Source of the DNA: CAMFLJ01 sp965279255
GTDB lineage: Bacteria > Actinomycetota > Acidimicrobiia > Acidimicrobiales > Acidimicrobilacustridaceae
Reading direction: 5' to 3'
Assembly (NCBI GenBank): GCA_965279255.1
Contig: OZ257146.1
Coordinates: forward strand, 2,294,001 to 2,358,000
Length of the DNA: 64,000 nucleotides
Below the pieces are notes generated by a model. The model did no database searches and had not been told where the DNA came from. It saw only the letters and a list, made by a program, of their open reading frames with translations. Shown here piece after piece: positions 46,465-55,537 of this stretch (position 1 is the first letter of the stretch; each line of letters opens with the position of its first letter). A program made the translations under genes and the position numbers.

Positions 46465-48120
46465 TCAGCTCTCCTGATCGAGTGAGGCCAGGACCGCGTC
46501 GCGGGCCCAGCGGTAGTCGGGCTTGCCCGAGGCCGATCGGGCCACGCGGTCGGTGAGCAGCCACGACCGGGGGACCTTGAACCCGGCGAGGTGCTCGCGG
46601 GCGTGGGCGGCCAGGTCGTCGGCGGACGGCACCGCCGCACCGGGGCGCAGGGCGACCACGGCGCTCACCCGCTGGCCGAAGCGGTCGTCGGCGACGCCGA
46701 CCACCAGGGCGTCGAAGACGGCGGGGTGGGCCTTGAGCACGCCCTCGACCTCCTCGGGGAAGACCTTCTCGCCCCCGGTGTTGATGCTGGCCGAGCCCCG
46801 GCCGAGAACCCGGATGGAGCCGTCGGGCTCGATCACGGCGTCGTCACCCGAGACCGCCCAGCGCACGCCGTCGATCACGGGGAAGGTGGCGGCGGTGCGC
46901 TCGGCGTCGCCCCAGTAGCCGAGGGGCACGTGGCCCCGCTGGGAGAGCTTGCCGACGGTCGTGCCGTCGGCCGGCACCGGGCCACGGGCACCGCCCTCGG
47001 CCGCCGGGCCCAGCACGGTCGTGGCGTCGTCGCCGACGAGCCGCGGCGCACCGCCCTCGGGGCCGGGGCGGAGTCGCCCCTGGCTCCCGGTCTCCGACGA
47101 CCCGAAGCTGTCGAGGATCCCGACCTCGGGCAGCAGGGCCCGCAGCTGCTCCTTCACCGCCGGCGAGAGGATCGCCCCACCCGAGGCGATCAGCTGGAGC
47201 CGCGGCAACGGCAGGGCGGCGGGGTCGACGGCGCGGGCCGCCCCCAGCGCGTCGGCCAGCGGACGGGCGACGGCGTCGCCGACCACCATCACCAGATCGG
47301 CCTCGGCGGCCTCGGCCAGGCGCAGTGCCGCGGCCGGGTCGAGGTGCAGGTCGGAGTCGAGGATCACGGCGCCGCCGGCGAGCAGCGACTGCCAGGCCAC
47401 CCACGCCGCGGCCCCGTGCATCAGCGGGCACAGCGGCATGCGGCGCTGCACGGGCGACCCGGCCACCGCCCGCTCCACCACCTCGGCCGGTCGGACCACC
47501 GGGGGCACCCCCCGGTTCGGCGTGCCCTTGCCCCCGAAGCTGGCCATGTAGATGTCGTGCTGGCGCCACATGACGCCCTTCGGCGACCCGGTGGTGCCGC
47601 CGGTGTAGAGCAGGTAGAGGTCGTCGCCGCTGCGTTCGACGGACGCAGCGGGGCGGGCGGCCGAGGCACCCGCGAGCAGCTCGTCGTACCCCACTCCCCG
47701 CTCGACGATCACCAGATCGGGCCGGCCCGCGAGCCTCGCCGCCTCCGTGGCCACCGGCGCGAGGTCGGGCTCGGTGAACAGCGCCACCATCGCGCTGTCG
47801 GTCACCAGGTAGGCCAGCTCCTCGGCGGTGTAGCGGAAGTTCACGTTCACCGGCACGGCTCGGGCCTTGAACACGCCGAGCATCGCCTCGACGTGCTCGG
47901 CGTGGTTGCGCAGGTGGAGCCCGACACGGTCGCCGGCGACCACCCCGTGGCCGAGCAGGCCGTTGGCGACCCGGTTGGCCCTCTCGTCGAGCTGGGAGAA
48001 GGTGAGCCGGCTGACGATCTCGCCTGCCGCCCCGACGACCAGGGCCTCGGCGCCGGGCAGCGCGTCGCAGACGCCCTCGTAGAGGTCGGCGAGCGCGAAC
48101 GACGGCGGCACGGCGGTCAT
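46465..48120 (-). CDS. AMP-forming acyl-CoA synthetase
   Basis: 551 residues, ANL superfamily. P-loop-like motif LYLLYTGGTTGSPKGVMW, core motif FGSSETGSQGR, hinge region VLGRGSASINTGGEKVFPEEVEGVL, and the catalytic lysine segment VARSASGKPDYRWA at the C-terminus. The layout fits medium/long-chain or aromatic-acid CoA ligases; the acid is unknown. The catalytic Lys site keeps SGK, the place acetylated by Pat enzymes, although the Pro of PX4GK is Ala. It starts 4 bp after the Pat-like gene, which suggests that Pat controls it. ATG 48120. Confidence 0.9.
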   Translation of the reverse strand: MTAVPPSFALADLYEGVCDALPGAEALVVGAAGEIVSRLTFSQLDERANRVANGLLGHGVVAGDRVGLHLRNHAEHVEAMLGVFKARAVPVNVNFRYTAEELAYLVTDSAMVALFTEPDLAPVATEAARLAGRPDLVIVERGVGYDELLAGASAARPAASVERSGDDLYLLYTGGTTGSPKGVMWRQHDIYMASFGGKGTPNRGVPPVVRPAEVVERAVAGSPVQRRMPLCPLMHGAAAWVAWQSLLAGGAVILDSDLHLDPAAALRLAEAAEADLVMVVGDAVARPLADALGAARAVDPAALPLPRLQLIASGGAILSPAVKEQLRALLPEVGILDSFGSSETGSQGRLRPGPEGGAPRLVGDDATTVLGPAAEGGARGPVPADGTTVGKLSQRGHVPLGYWGDAERTAATFPVIDGVRWAVSGDDAVIEPDGSIRVLGRGSASINTGGEKVFPEEVEGVLKAHPAVFDALVVGVADDRFGQRVSAVVALRPGAAVPSADDLAAHAREHLAGFKVPRSWLLTDRVARSASGKPDYRWARDAVLASLDQES

Positions 48121-48124
48121 CGTG

Positions 48125-50899
48125 TCAGAGGCCGAGGAACAGCCCGGGCGCGCCGTCGAGGCGACGTACCTCGGGCGACGACGGCATCCGGTACGGAGCC
48201 ACCCGCACCCACGCGTCGGTGATCGACGCGCCGTCGGGCCCGACGATGACCGGGTTGGCCACGACCCCGGCCAGCTCGGGCACGTGCTCGAGCAGCGCGG
48301 CGAAGCGCACGAGCAGCGCGGCGAGCTCGCCGCTGGCGACCGACGCCCGGCCCCCGGCCTCGGGGCCGGCGAGGAGGCCCTCGACCTGCGAGGCGGCGAC
48401 CAGCTCCGACGCGTCGGTGTCGGAGATCGGGAGCACCCGCACCGGCAGGTCGGCGTTGGCCGCGGCGGCGGCACCGCCGAGGCCCACGGTGACCACACCG
48501 CCGAAGGTCGGGTGCTGCTGGCCGGCGACCAGCACGTCGGCGCCGGCGGGGGCCGCCTTCTGCACGATGGCGGGGTCCATGGCCGAGTGCAGCGTGGTGA
48601 CCATCCGACCGAAGGCCGCCCGGAGGGCGTCGTCGTCGTGGAGGTCGAGGGCCACGCCACCCACCTCGCCCCGGTGGTAGCGGCCGACGCCGCTGGCCTT
48701 GAGCACCACCGGGTAGCCCATGGCGCGGGCGACGACGACGGCCTCGTCGGGGCCGTGCACCACCGCGGTGGGGCAGGCCGGCAGGCCGGCGAGGGCCAGG
48801 AGGTCCGCGGCTTCGGCGTGCTCGAGGATGCGGCCCTCGGGGTCGGCGGCGAGCACTTCCGCCACGCGGGCCTGCACGGCCTCGACGTCGAGGCCGACCT
48901 CGTCGGGCATGGGCAGGGTGCCGGCCGGTCGTCCGAGCCACTCGCCGTAGGCGGCCAGGCGGCCGAGCGTGCGGGCGCCCTCGCTGGGGAACCGGAAGAC
49001 GGGCAGGCCGGGCTGCACGCCGTCGACCTCGTCGCCGGGCTCGGAGCCGAGGAAGGTGGCGATGACCGGCTTGTCGGCGCCGGAGCGGGCGTCGCCCACG
49101 GCGGAGGCGACCTCGGCCGGGCGGGGCAGCACGGGAGCGGCGTAGAGCACCATCACCGAGTCGAAGGCGTCGTCGGCCAGCGCGGCCGAGACCGCGGCGC
49201 GATAGGCGTCCGGTCCGGCCTCCCAGGTGAGCTCGAAGGGGTTCGTCAGTCGGGCCCCTTCCGGTACCTGGCCGGCCAGCGCCTCGACGGTGGCGGGCGA
49301 GGGCTCCGGGGTCTCGAGGCCGGCGCCTATGCACGCGTCGACCGCCAGCACGGAGGCGCCGCGGGCGTTGGAGACGATGGCGACCCGACGCCCGGCGGGC
49401 ACGGGTTGGGTGGAGAGCACCCGGGCGGCGTCGAAGAGCTGGGTGGGCGTCTCGACCCGGATGACCCCGCTCTGGGCGAGCATGGCGTCGATGGCGGCGT
49501 CGGTGAGGTCGCCGGCCGACCACGAGGCGCCCATGGCGGCGCCCCCTGCCTCGGGCCCCGGCCGGGTGAGGCCCGACTTCACCGCCACGACCGGCTTGGC
49601 CCGGGCGAGCTCGCGCACGATGCGGGTGAACTTCCGCGGGTTGCCGAACGACTGCAGGTGCAGCGCCACCACCGTGGTGCGCTCGTCGGCCGCCCAGTAC
49701 TGCAGCAGGTCGTTGCCGGACACGTCGATCTTCGACCCGACGTCGACGAACGTCGAGAAGCCGACGCCGAGGGAGTGGGCGTGGTCGAGCGCGGCCAGCC
49801 CGAGGGTGCCGGACTGGGTGAGGAACCCGACGTTGCCCGGCCGCACGGCGACGGTGCCGAAGTTGGCGATGAGCGACACGCCCGGGGCGGTGTTGATGAC
49901 ACCCATCGACTCGGGGCCGATGACCCGCATGCCGGTGGCGTGGGCCCGCTCGACGATGCGCTCCTCGGTGCCCTCGGGCAGCCGGTCGAAGCCGGCGCTG
50001 AAGATCACCAGGCCGCCGACCCGCTTGCGGCCGCACTCCTCGACCACGTCGAGCACGCCGGCGGCGGGCACGGCGACGACGGCCAGGTCGACCGCATCGG
50101 GGATGTCGAGCACGCTCTGGAACGCCCGCACGCTGGCGACGTGGCCGCCGGCCGGGTTCACCGGGTAGACGGGGCCGTCGAAGCCGCCGGCCACCAGGTT
50201 GCGGAAGACCTCGTGGCCGATGCCGCCCCGCTCGCGGCCGGCGCCGATGACCGCGATCGAGCTCGGCGAGAGCAGCCGGGTGACCGACGCGGCCTCCGAG
50301 CGGCGCTCGCGGTCCTCGATGAGGCGCAGGCCCTCCTCGGTGGGCTCGATGCCGAGGCGCACCTCGATGACACCCTCCTCGAAGGCGCTGGCCACCTGGA
50401 AGCCGGCGTCGTGGAAGACGCCGAGCATCTTGCGGTTGGTGGGCAGCACGGTGGCGGTGAGCCCGTCGAGGCCGTTCTCGCGGGCGGCCACGGCGAGGTA
50501 CTCGAGCAGCACGGTGGCCAGCCCCCGGCCCTGGTGCTGCTCGTCGACCATGAACGCGACCTCGGCCTCGTTGTGGTCGGGCCACATGTCGTAGCTGGCC
50601 AGGCCCACGACCTCGTCGCCCAGCAGGGCCACGAGGGCCAGGCGGGTGACGTAGTCGATGTTCACGATGCGGGCGAGGTCGCGGGCCGAGAGCTTGGGCA
50701 GCGGGCTGAAGTAGCGGAAGTAGATGGTCTCCCGCGACTGGCGCACGTGGAAGGCGTCGACCGCGTCGGCGTCGGAGGGCATCACCGGGCGGATGTGCAC
50801 CGTGCCGCCGTCGCTCAGCACGGCGTCGAACTCCCACCGGGCCGGATAGCCGGGCGGCACGGGTGGGATCGCCGGGTCCGGTTCGGGCGGGAGGGCCAT
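48125..50899 (-). CDS. Pat-like protein: N-terminal GNAT acetyltransferase fused to a degenerate ADP-forming acyl-CoA synthetase domain
   Basis: 924 residues. Residues ~25-185 are a GNAT domain (VHIRPVMPSDADAVDAF, acetyl-CoA loop HQGRGLATVLLEYLAVAAREN, VLPTNRKMLGVFHDAGF). Residues ~205-690 match CoA-binding and CoA-ligase domains (SSIAVIGAGRERGGIGHEVFRNLV, GFLTQSGTLGLAALDHA), and ~715-920 an ATP-grasp domain (YPVVLKASGVGRYHRG). In catalytic ADP-forming synthetases a phospho-His lies in SHTG; the aligned segment here is ASWSAG, with Trp460 in that place, and GPNCLG reads GPESMG. So the synthetase part is probably a regulatory ligand sensor, as in Pat lysine acetyltransferases. It is first in an operon with an acyl-CoA synthetase, its probable target. 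Confidence 0.88.
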   Translation of the reverse strand: MALPPEPDPAIPPVPPGYPARWEFDAVLSDGGTVHIRPVMPSDADAVDAFHVRQSRETIYFRYFSPLPKLSARDLARIVNIDYVTRLALVALLGDEVVGLASYDMWPDHNEAEVAFMVDEQHQGRGLATVLLEYLAVAARENGLDGLTATVLPTNRKMLGVFHDAGFQVASAFEEGVIEVRLGIEPTEEGLRLIEDRERRSEAASVTRLLSPSSIAVIGAGRERGGIGHEVFRNLVAGGFDGPVYPVNPAGGHVASVRAFQSVLDIPDAVDLAVVAVPAAGVLDVVEECGRKRVGGLVIFSAGFDRLPEGTEERIVERAHATGMRVIGPESMGVINTAPGVSLIANFGTVAVRPGNVGFLTQSGTLGLAALDHAHSLGVGFSTFVDVGSKIDVSGNDLLQYWAADERTTVVALHLQSFGNPRKFTRIVRELARAKPVVAVKSGLTRPGPEAGGAAMGASWSAGDLTDAAIDAMLAQSGVIRVETPTQLFDAARVLSTQPVPAGRRVAIVSNARGASVLAVDACIGAGLETPEPSPATVEALAGQVPEGARLTNPFELTWEAGPDAYRAAVSAALADDAFDSVMVLYAAPVLPRPAEVASAVGDARSGADKPVIATFLGSEPGDEVDGVQPGLPVFRFPSEGARTLGRLAAYGEWLGRPAGTLPMPDEVGLDVEAVQARVAEVLAADPEGRILEHAEAADLLALAGLPACPTAVVHGPDEAVVVARAMGYPVVLKASGVGRYHRGEVGGVALDLHDDDALRAAFGRMVTTLHSAMDPAIVQKAAPAGADVLVAGQQHPTFGGVVTVGLGGAAAAANADLPVRVLPISDTDASELVAASQVEGLLAGPEAGGRASVASGELAALLVRFAALLEHVPELAGVVANPVIVGPDGASITDAWVRVAPYRMPSSPEVRRLDGAPGLFLGL

Positions 50900-50988
50900 G
50901 GCCCCGAGCCTAGGCCCGGACCACCGGAGCGGAACGGGCCTACCATCGGGTAACTGGCGGAGCGACTGCCACCAGCATCGGGGGATCC

Positions 50989-53295
50989 GTGAGCACCAGC
51001 ACCACCGAGGGCACCGCCGACGCGGGCGCCGGCACCGACACCGTCCACCACCGCACCTGCCCGCTGTGCGAGGCCGGCTGCGGGCTCGAGCTCACCGTGC
51101 GCAACGACACGGTCGTCCGCATCCGCGGCGACCGCGACAACGCCTTCTCCCGCGGCTTCATCTGCCCCAAGGGCTCGGCCCTGCACCACCTGCACTCCGA
51201 TCCGGACCGCCTCCGCCGGCCCCTCGTGCGCCGGGGCGACGATCTCGCCACCGCCACCTGGGAGGAGGTCACGTGGGACGAGGCCTTCGCCGCGGTGGAG
51301 GCCGGGCTGCGGGGCGTCATCGAGCGCCACGGTCGCGACGCCGTGGCCATCTACCTGGGCAACCCGAGCGTTCACTCGCTGGGCCCGACGCTGTTCAACG
51401 GCACCCTCATCAAGGCCCTCGGCACGACCAACGTGTTCTCGGCCTCCACCGTCGACCAGATGCCCAAGCACGTGTCGAGCGGCTACCTCTACGGCAACCC
51501 CCTGCTCATCCCGGTGCCCGACCTCGACCGCACCGACCACCTGCTGATCCTCGGGGCCAACCCCTACGCCTCGAACGGCAGCCTGTGCACGGCACCCGAC
51601 TTCCCCGGGCGGCTCGAGGCCATCCAGGCGCGGGGCGGGAAGGTCACCGTCGTCGATCCCCGCCGCACCGAGACCGCCGACCACGCCGACGAGTGGGTCC
51701 CGATCCGGCCCGGCGCCGACGCCCACCTGCTGATGGCCATGGCGCAGGTGCTCTTCGCCGACGACCTGGTCGACCTCGGCTCGCTGAGCGGGGTGGTCTC
51801 CGGCCTCGACGAGCTGCGCGCCGCGGTCGAGCCGTTCACCCCCGAGGCCGTCGCCCCGGTCACCGGCATCGACGCCGCCACCATCCGCCGCCTGGCCCAC
51901 GAGCTGGCCGCCGCCCCCACCGGCTCGGTCTACGGTCGCATCGGCACCCACACCGCCGCCTTCGGCACCATCGCGGCGTGGGCGGTCGACGTGCTCAACG
52001 CCTGCACCGGCAACCTCGACAGCCCGGGTGGCGCCATGTTCGCCACACCGGCCCACGACCGGGGCCCGGGCAGCGGCAAGGGGCGCGGCTTCGTCACCGG
52101 CCGGCGCCGCAGCCGGGTGAGCGACCATCCCGAGGTGCGGGGCGAGCTCCCCGTCGTGGCCATGGCCGAGGAGATCACCACCCCGGGCGAGGGCCAGGTC
52201 CGCGCCCTGGTCACCGTGGCCGGGAACCCCGCGGTGTCGGCACCGAACTCGGCCGCGGTCGAGGAGGCCCTCGGGCAGCTCGAGTTCATGGTCAGCGTCG
52301 ACCCCTACCGCAACGAGACCACCCGCTTCGCCGACGTGATCCTGCCGCCGCCGTCGGCGCTCGAGCGCAGCGAGTACCACCTCGCCTTCTTCAACATGGC
52401 CGTGCGCAACGTGGCCGAGTGGGCGCCGCCGATCTTCGAGGCGCCGGGGCCCCAGGAGCACGAGATCCTCGGCCGCCTCGCCCTCATCGCCACCGGCCCC
52501 GAGGCGGGCGACGACCCCGCGGCCCTCGACCGCCTCATCCTCGAGGCCGCCCTCGGCGGCGCCATCGCCGCCCCCGGCTCGCCCGTCTCCGACCGCACCG
52601 TGCCCGACCTGCTGGCGATCGTCACCGCCGACCCCGCTCGCTCCACCCCTGACCACCTGGTCGACGTCATGATCCGCACCGGTGCCTACGGCGACTGGTT
52701 CGGGGCGGTGCCCGACGGCATCTCCCTGGACACGCTGGCGGCGTCGCCCCACGGCCTCGACCTCGGCCCCCTCGTGCCCCGGCTGCCGTCGGCGCTGCGC
52801 ACCCCCTCCGGCACCGTCGAGCTGGCTCCGCCCGCCTTGATCGCCGACCTCGACCGCCTGGCCGCCACCCTCGACGCCCCCGCCGCGGGACCCGAGGACC
52901 TGGTGCTCATCGGCCGGCGCCAGCTCCGCTCCAACAACTCGTGGATGCACAACGTGAACGTGCTGGCCAAGGGCCGCTACCGCTGCACGCTGCTGGTGCA
53001 CCCCGACGACGCCGCCCGCCTCGGCCTCGAGCACGGCGCCGACGCCGAGATCCGCTCGCGGGTCGGCGTGGTCACCGCGCCGGTCGAGGTCACCGACGCC
53101 ATGAGCCCGGGTGTGGTGTCGCTGCCCCACGGGTGGGGCCACGACCGCCCCGGCGCGCCGTTCGGCGTGGCCGGCCAGCGCCCGGGTGTGAACTCCAACC
53201 TGCTCACCGACGACACCGCCATCGACCCGCTCTCGGGCAACGCCGTGCTGAACGGCATCCCCGTGACGGTCAGCCCGTCGTCGGCGGCGAGTTGA
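50989..53295 (+). CDS. Molybdopterin-dependent oxidoreductase (formate dehydrogenase/nitrate reductase superfamily)
   Basis: 768 residues, soluble, no Tat signal. N-terminal 4Fe-4S site with Cys24, 27, 31 and 59 (TCPLCEAGCG and FICPKG). Molybdopterin domains follow (LGTTNVFSASTVDQMPKH, LGANPYASNGSL, VTVVDPRRTETADHADEW). The C-terminal MoPterin-binding barrel has RRQLRSNNSWMHN, SLPHGWGHDR and NSNLLTDD. At the position of Cys/Sec in formate dehydrogenases, Asp156 is found (TVDQMP), as an Asp-ligated enzyme such as NarG would have. The substrate is unknown; no electron-transfer subunit is adjacent. GTG 50989; divergent from the Pat-like gene. Confidence 0.88.
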   Translation: MSTSTTEGTADAGAGTDTVHHRTCPLCEAGCGLELTVRNDTVVRIRGDRDNAFSRGFICPKGSALHHLHSDPDRLRRPLVRRGDDLATATWEEVTWDEAFAAVEAGLRGVIERHGRDAVAIYLGNPSVHSLGPTLFNGTLIKALGTTNVFSASTVDQMPKHVSSGYLYGNPLLIPVPDLDRTDHLLILGANPYASNGSLCTAPDFPGRLEAIQARGGKVTVVDPRRTETADHADEWVPIRPGADAHLLMAMAQVLFADDLVDLGSLSGVVSGLDELRAAVEPFTPEAVAPVTGIDAATIRRLAHELAAAPTGSVYGRIGTHTAAFGTIAAWAVDVLNACTGNLDSPGGAMFATPAHDRGPGSGKGRGFVTGRRRSRVSDHPEVRGELPVVAMAEEITTPGEGQVRALVTVAGNPAVSAPNSAAVEEALGQLEFMVSVDPYRNETTRFADVILPPPSALERSEYHLAFFNMAVRNVAEWAPPIFEAPGPQEHEILGRLALIATGPEAGDDPAALDRLILEAALGGAIAAPGSPVSDRTVPDLLAIVTADPARSTPDHLVDVMIRTGAYGDWFGAVPDGISLDTLAASPHGLDLGPLVPRLPSALRTPSGTVELAPPALIADLDRLAATLDAPAAGPEDLVLIGRRQLRSNNSWMHNVNVLAKGRYRCTLLVHPDDAARLGLEHGADAEIRSRVGVVTAPVEVTDAMSPGVVSLPHGWGHDRPGAPFGVAGQRPGVNSNLLTDDTAIDPLSGNAVLNGIPVTVSPSSAAS

Positions 53296-53791
53296 TGGCG
53301 GCGCCGCACCAGCGGTCGGTGTAGGCGTTCACCCGGTCGGACGCGGGCTGGAGGTCGCGGAGGCTCTCGTCGAGCGAGGCGAGGACCTGGCCGAGCGCGC
53401 TCGGGTCGCCCGAGGGCATGGCCTGGGCGTCGGCCACGACCGCATCGAGGGCGCCGGCCAGCTCCTCGAGGTCGTCGCGGATCTGGGCCGGCGGCTCGGC
53501 CCCGGCCAGGCGCCGCAGCCCGGCCGCGGCGTCGCGCAGCCCCGCGGTGCCGTCGGTGCCGGTGCCGAGGTCGACGGTGATGTCGCCCGTCGACTGCAGC
53601 TCGCCGACCGTGTTGCAGAAGGTCTCGGGCTGGCCGGGGGCCTCCGACACCGAGGTGTCGCGCTCGAACCACCAGGCCGCACCCAGCGAGGCACCCACCG
53701 CCACCACGACCAGCAGGATCCACACCCAGCCCGGGACGGGGTTGCGCCGACGGCCGTCGTCGTCGGGCGAGGTCGGTGTCGCGTCGGCCAT
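53270..53791 (-). CDS. Membrane-anchored hypothetical protein
   Basis: 173 residues. A short polar N-terminus, one membrane helix (about 20-42, PGWVWILLVVVAVGASLGAAWWF), then an extracytoplasmic all-helical-looking domain with two cysteines (FCNTVGEL near residue 59, RWCGAA near 163) that could form a disulfide. Family not recognised. Its 3' end overlaps the molybdopterin oxidoreductase tail-to-tail by 26 bp, but they are on opposite strands, so no functional link follows. Confidence 0.7.
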   Translation of the reverse strand: MADATPTSPDDDGRRRNPVPGWVWILLVVVAVGASLGAAWWFERDTSVSEAPGQPETFCNTVGELQSTGDITVDLGTGTDGTAGLRDAAAGLRRLAGAEPPAQIRDDLEELAGALDAVVADAQAMPSGDPSALGQVLASLDESLRDLQPASDRVNAYTDRWCGAAINSPPTTG

Positions 53792-53863
53792 GTCCGGGCC
53801 ACCGTAGCGATCACTCCGCTCCGGCCCCGTGATCGAGCGGGAGGTGCCGACCCGGCTCCATCC

Positions 53864-53915
53864 CGTTCCTGTCGCGCTTTCCTGTCGCCGGCGACGGGAA
53901 GGCGCGACGAGAACG
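53864..53915. repeat. 52-bp nested palindrome after the MFS gene
   Basis: Outer arms CGTTC/GAACG, a 2x2 internal loop, a 12-bp stem GTCGCGCTTTCC/GGAAGGCGCGAC (one T-G wobble), a 1x1 mismatch, and an inner 12-bp palindrome GTCGCCGGCGAC. It lies 24 bp past the MFS stop on the minus strand and probably serves as its terminator. Its layered architecture with symmetric mismatches is like the palindromes at 28094 and 40959. Confidence 0.9.
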
Positions 53916-53938
53916 AGGGTCGGGGACGCCCCTCGTGC

Positions 53939-55213
53939 TCAGGGCAGGGGGTCGAGCTCGGTGACGACGGTGTGCCCGGACGCGGCGGCGAGGGCCTCGG
54001 ACTCGGCGTCGGCCCGTATGCCCCGGGTGAAGATCAGGAAGCCGGTGCCCCACGCGATGTTCAGGCTGGCGATGACGGCGACGGTCCAACCCGGGCCGAT
54101 GATGCCGCTCAGCACGCCGGCGACCACGAGCGAGATGCTCATGGCCAGCGTGACGAGAGCGAAGGCGGCGGCGAACACCCGGCCCCGCAGCTCGTCGGGG
54201 GTGAGCAGGTTGAGGCCGTAGGTGGTGAGGGTCCACTGCGCCCCGCCGCCGAGGTGGGCGAGCATCACGAGGAAGAACGAGAGGACGATGTAGGGGCTGG
54301 CGGCGACCCCCATGTAGAAGATGCCGTAGCCGATGCACGCGCACCCGCACGCCAGCAGCACCCCGTGCACGCCCCGCTTGGCCAACCGTTGGATCACGAG
54401 CGGGCCGAGGAGCACGCCGATCCCGCGGGCGGTGAGCAGCAGCCCGGTGCCACCGTCGCCCGCGTGGTAGCGCTGCTCGGCCAGCACCGCGAGCATGCCG
54501 ACGATGCCGGCGCCCAGGGCGAAGCCGACGTGCGAACCGAGCAGGGCCATGATCGTCGGGTGCCGGCGGGCGTAGCGCAGCGCCTCGGCGGTGTCCTTGA
54601 GCGGCCGCATGCGGGTCGTGGCCACGGCCTTGTCGCGGCCGGCCTGCATCGGCGTGCGGATCGAGATCAACAGCAGCCCGGCCAGCAGGAAGCTGCAGGC
54701 GTCGGCGACGAAGGCTGCGTCGCGGCCGAACACGACGGTGAAGCCGGCGCCCACCGCGGCGCCCACGGCGAGCATCGCCCCCCAGGTGGCCGACATCATG
54801 GCGGTGGCGACGGGGAGGTCCTCCTCGTCGACCAGGTTGGCCACCCCGGCCTGCGAGGCCGGCCCGAAGAAGGCGCCGAGGGCGGTCACGCCGCCCTGGG
54901 CGACGAAGACCATCCACGGCAGGCCGGCGCCCGCCAGCAGGAACGTGAGGGCCACGGCCGCCTGGGCGAACGACACGACGACCAGGATCTTCTTGCGGTC
55001 AAAGCGGTCGGCCACCGGCCCGGCGATGGGGGCCATGAGGAAGGTCGGCAGGCTCTGGGCGACCCAGAACAGCGACGCCAGCAGGTCGGAGCCGGTGGCG
55101 TCGAGCAGCAGCCCGATCGCCGCCACGGTCGCGAACCAGTCACCCGCGTAGCTGACCAGCTGCGAGCAGAACAGGCGACGGAACTCGCCGTTTCGACGGA
55201 AGAGGGACCACAT
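53939..55213 (-). CDS. Major facilitator superfamily exporter
   Basis: 424 residues with 10-12 membrane helices. Features of the MFS_3/enterobactin-exporter-like group: MWSLFRRNGEFRRLFCSQLVSYAGDWFATVAAIGLLL at the start, the loop 2-3 motif GPVADRFDRKKILVVVSF, and TPDELRGRVFAAAFAL in the second half. Function is probably drug or metabolite export. The frame is open to a GTG at 55339, but that codon lies in the tRNA terminator hairpin and the extension is low-complexity, so ATG 55213 is preferred. Confidence 0.85.
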   Translation of the reverse strand: MWSLFRRNGEFRRLFCSQLVSYAGDWFATVAAIGLLLDATGSDLLASLFWVAQSLPTFLMAPIAGPVADRFDRKKILVVVSFAQAAVALTFLLAGAGLPWMVFVAQGGVTALGAFFGPASQAGVANLVDEEDLPVATAMMSATWGAMLAVGAAVGAGFTVVFGRDAAFVADACSFLLAGLLLISIRTPMQAGRDKAVATTRMRPLKDTAEALRYARRHPTIMALLGSHVGFALGAGIVGMLAVLAEQRYHAGDGGTGLLLTARGIGVLLGPLVIQRLAKRGVHGVLLACGCACIGYGIFYMGVAASPYIVLSFFLVMLAHLGGGAQWTLTTYGLNLLTPDELRGRVFAAAFALVTLAMSISLVVAGVLSGIIGPGWTVAVIASLNIAWGTGFLIFTRGIRADAESEALAAASGHTVVTELDPLP

Positions 55214-55315
55214 CGGCGTCGGGGGGTGGGCTCCTGCAGGGGGCAGCGGCAGGTCGGGAGCCCCTGACCCACCCCTGGACGCCGCGCCCACGACCGGCAG
55301 GTCGTCGGACGCGAT

Positions 55316-55341
55316 CCGTGCCCGTCGCGAGACGGGCACGG
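55316..55341 (-). terminator. 11-bp stem hairpin after tRNA-Val
   Basis: CCGTGCCCGTC-gcga-GACGGGCACGG, perfect stem, 4-nt loop, 10 bp past the 3' end of the tRNA on the minus strand. Confidence 0.8.
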
Positions 55342-55351
55342 CGGCGTTGAG

Positions 55352-55425
55352 TGGACCCGACTGGACTCGAACCAGCGACCTCTTCCGTGTCGAGGAAGCG
55401 CTCTAGCCAACTGAGCTACGGGTCC
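55352..55425 (-). tRNA. tRNA-Val (anticodon GAC)
   Basis: 74 nt, complete cloverleaf: acceptor GGACCCG/CGGGTCC with discriminator A, D arm GCTC-AGTTGGCTA-GAGC, anticodon stem CTTCC/GGAAG, loop TCGACAC, variable AGGTC, T arm GCTGG-TTCGAGT-CCAGT. The anticodon GAC with A35, C36 and A73 fits valine. Position 33 is C instead of the nearly invariant U. CCA is not encoded. Confidence 0.9.
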
Positions 55426-55537
55426 CAACTGCGGCCACGGATGACCGTGGGCCGGTCGCTGACCTTAGCAGCCCTCGGGGGCCCTCCCCCACCCCGCCTG
55501 GTCCGGGACCGCCCCGAGGTCTACGGTCACGCTCGCA

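Noticed and set aside
55214..55339. Extension of the MFS protein N-terminus to a GTG at 55339.
   Set aside because: That codon lies within the tRNA-Val terminator hairpin, and the extra residues are low-complexity. ATG 55213 begins the usual family sequence.
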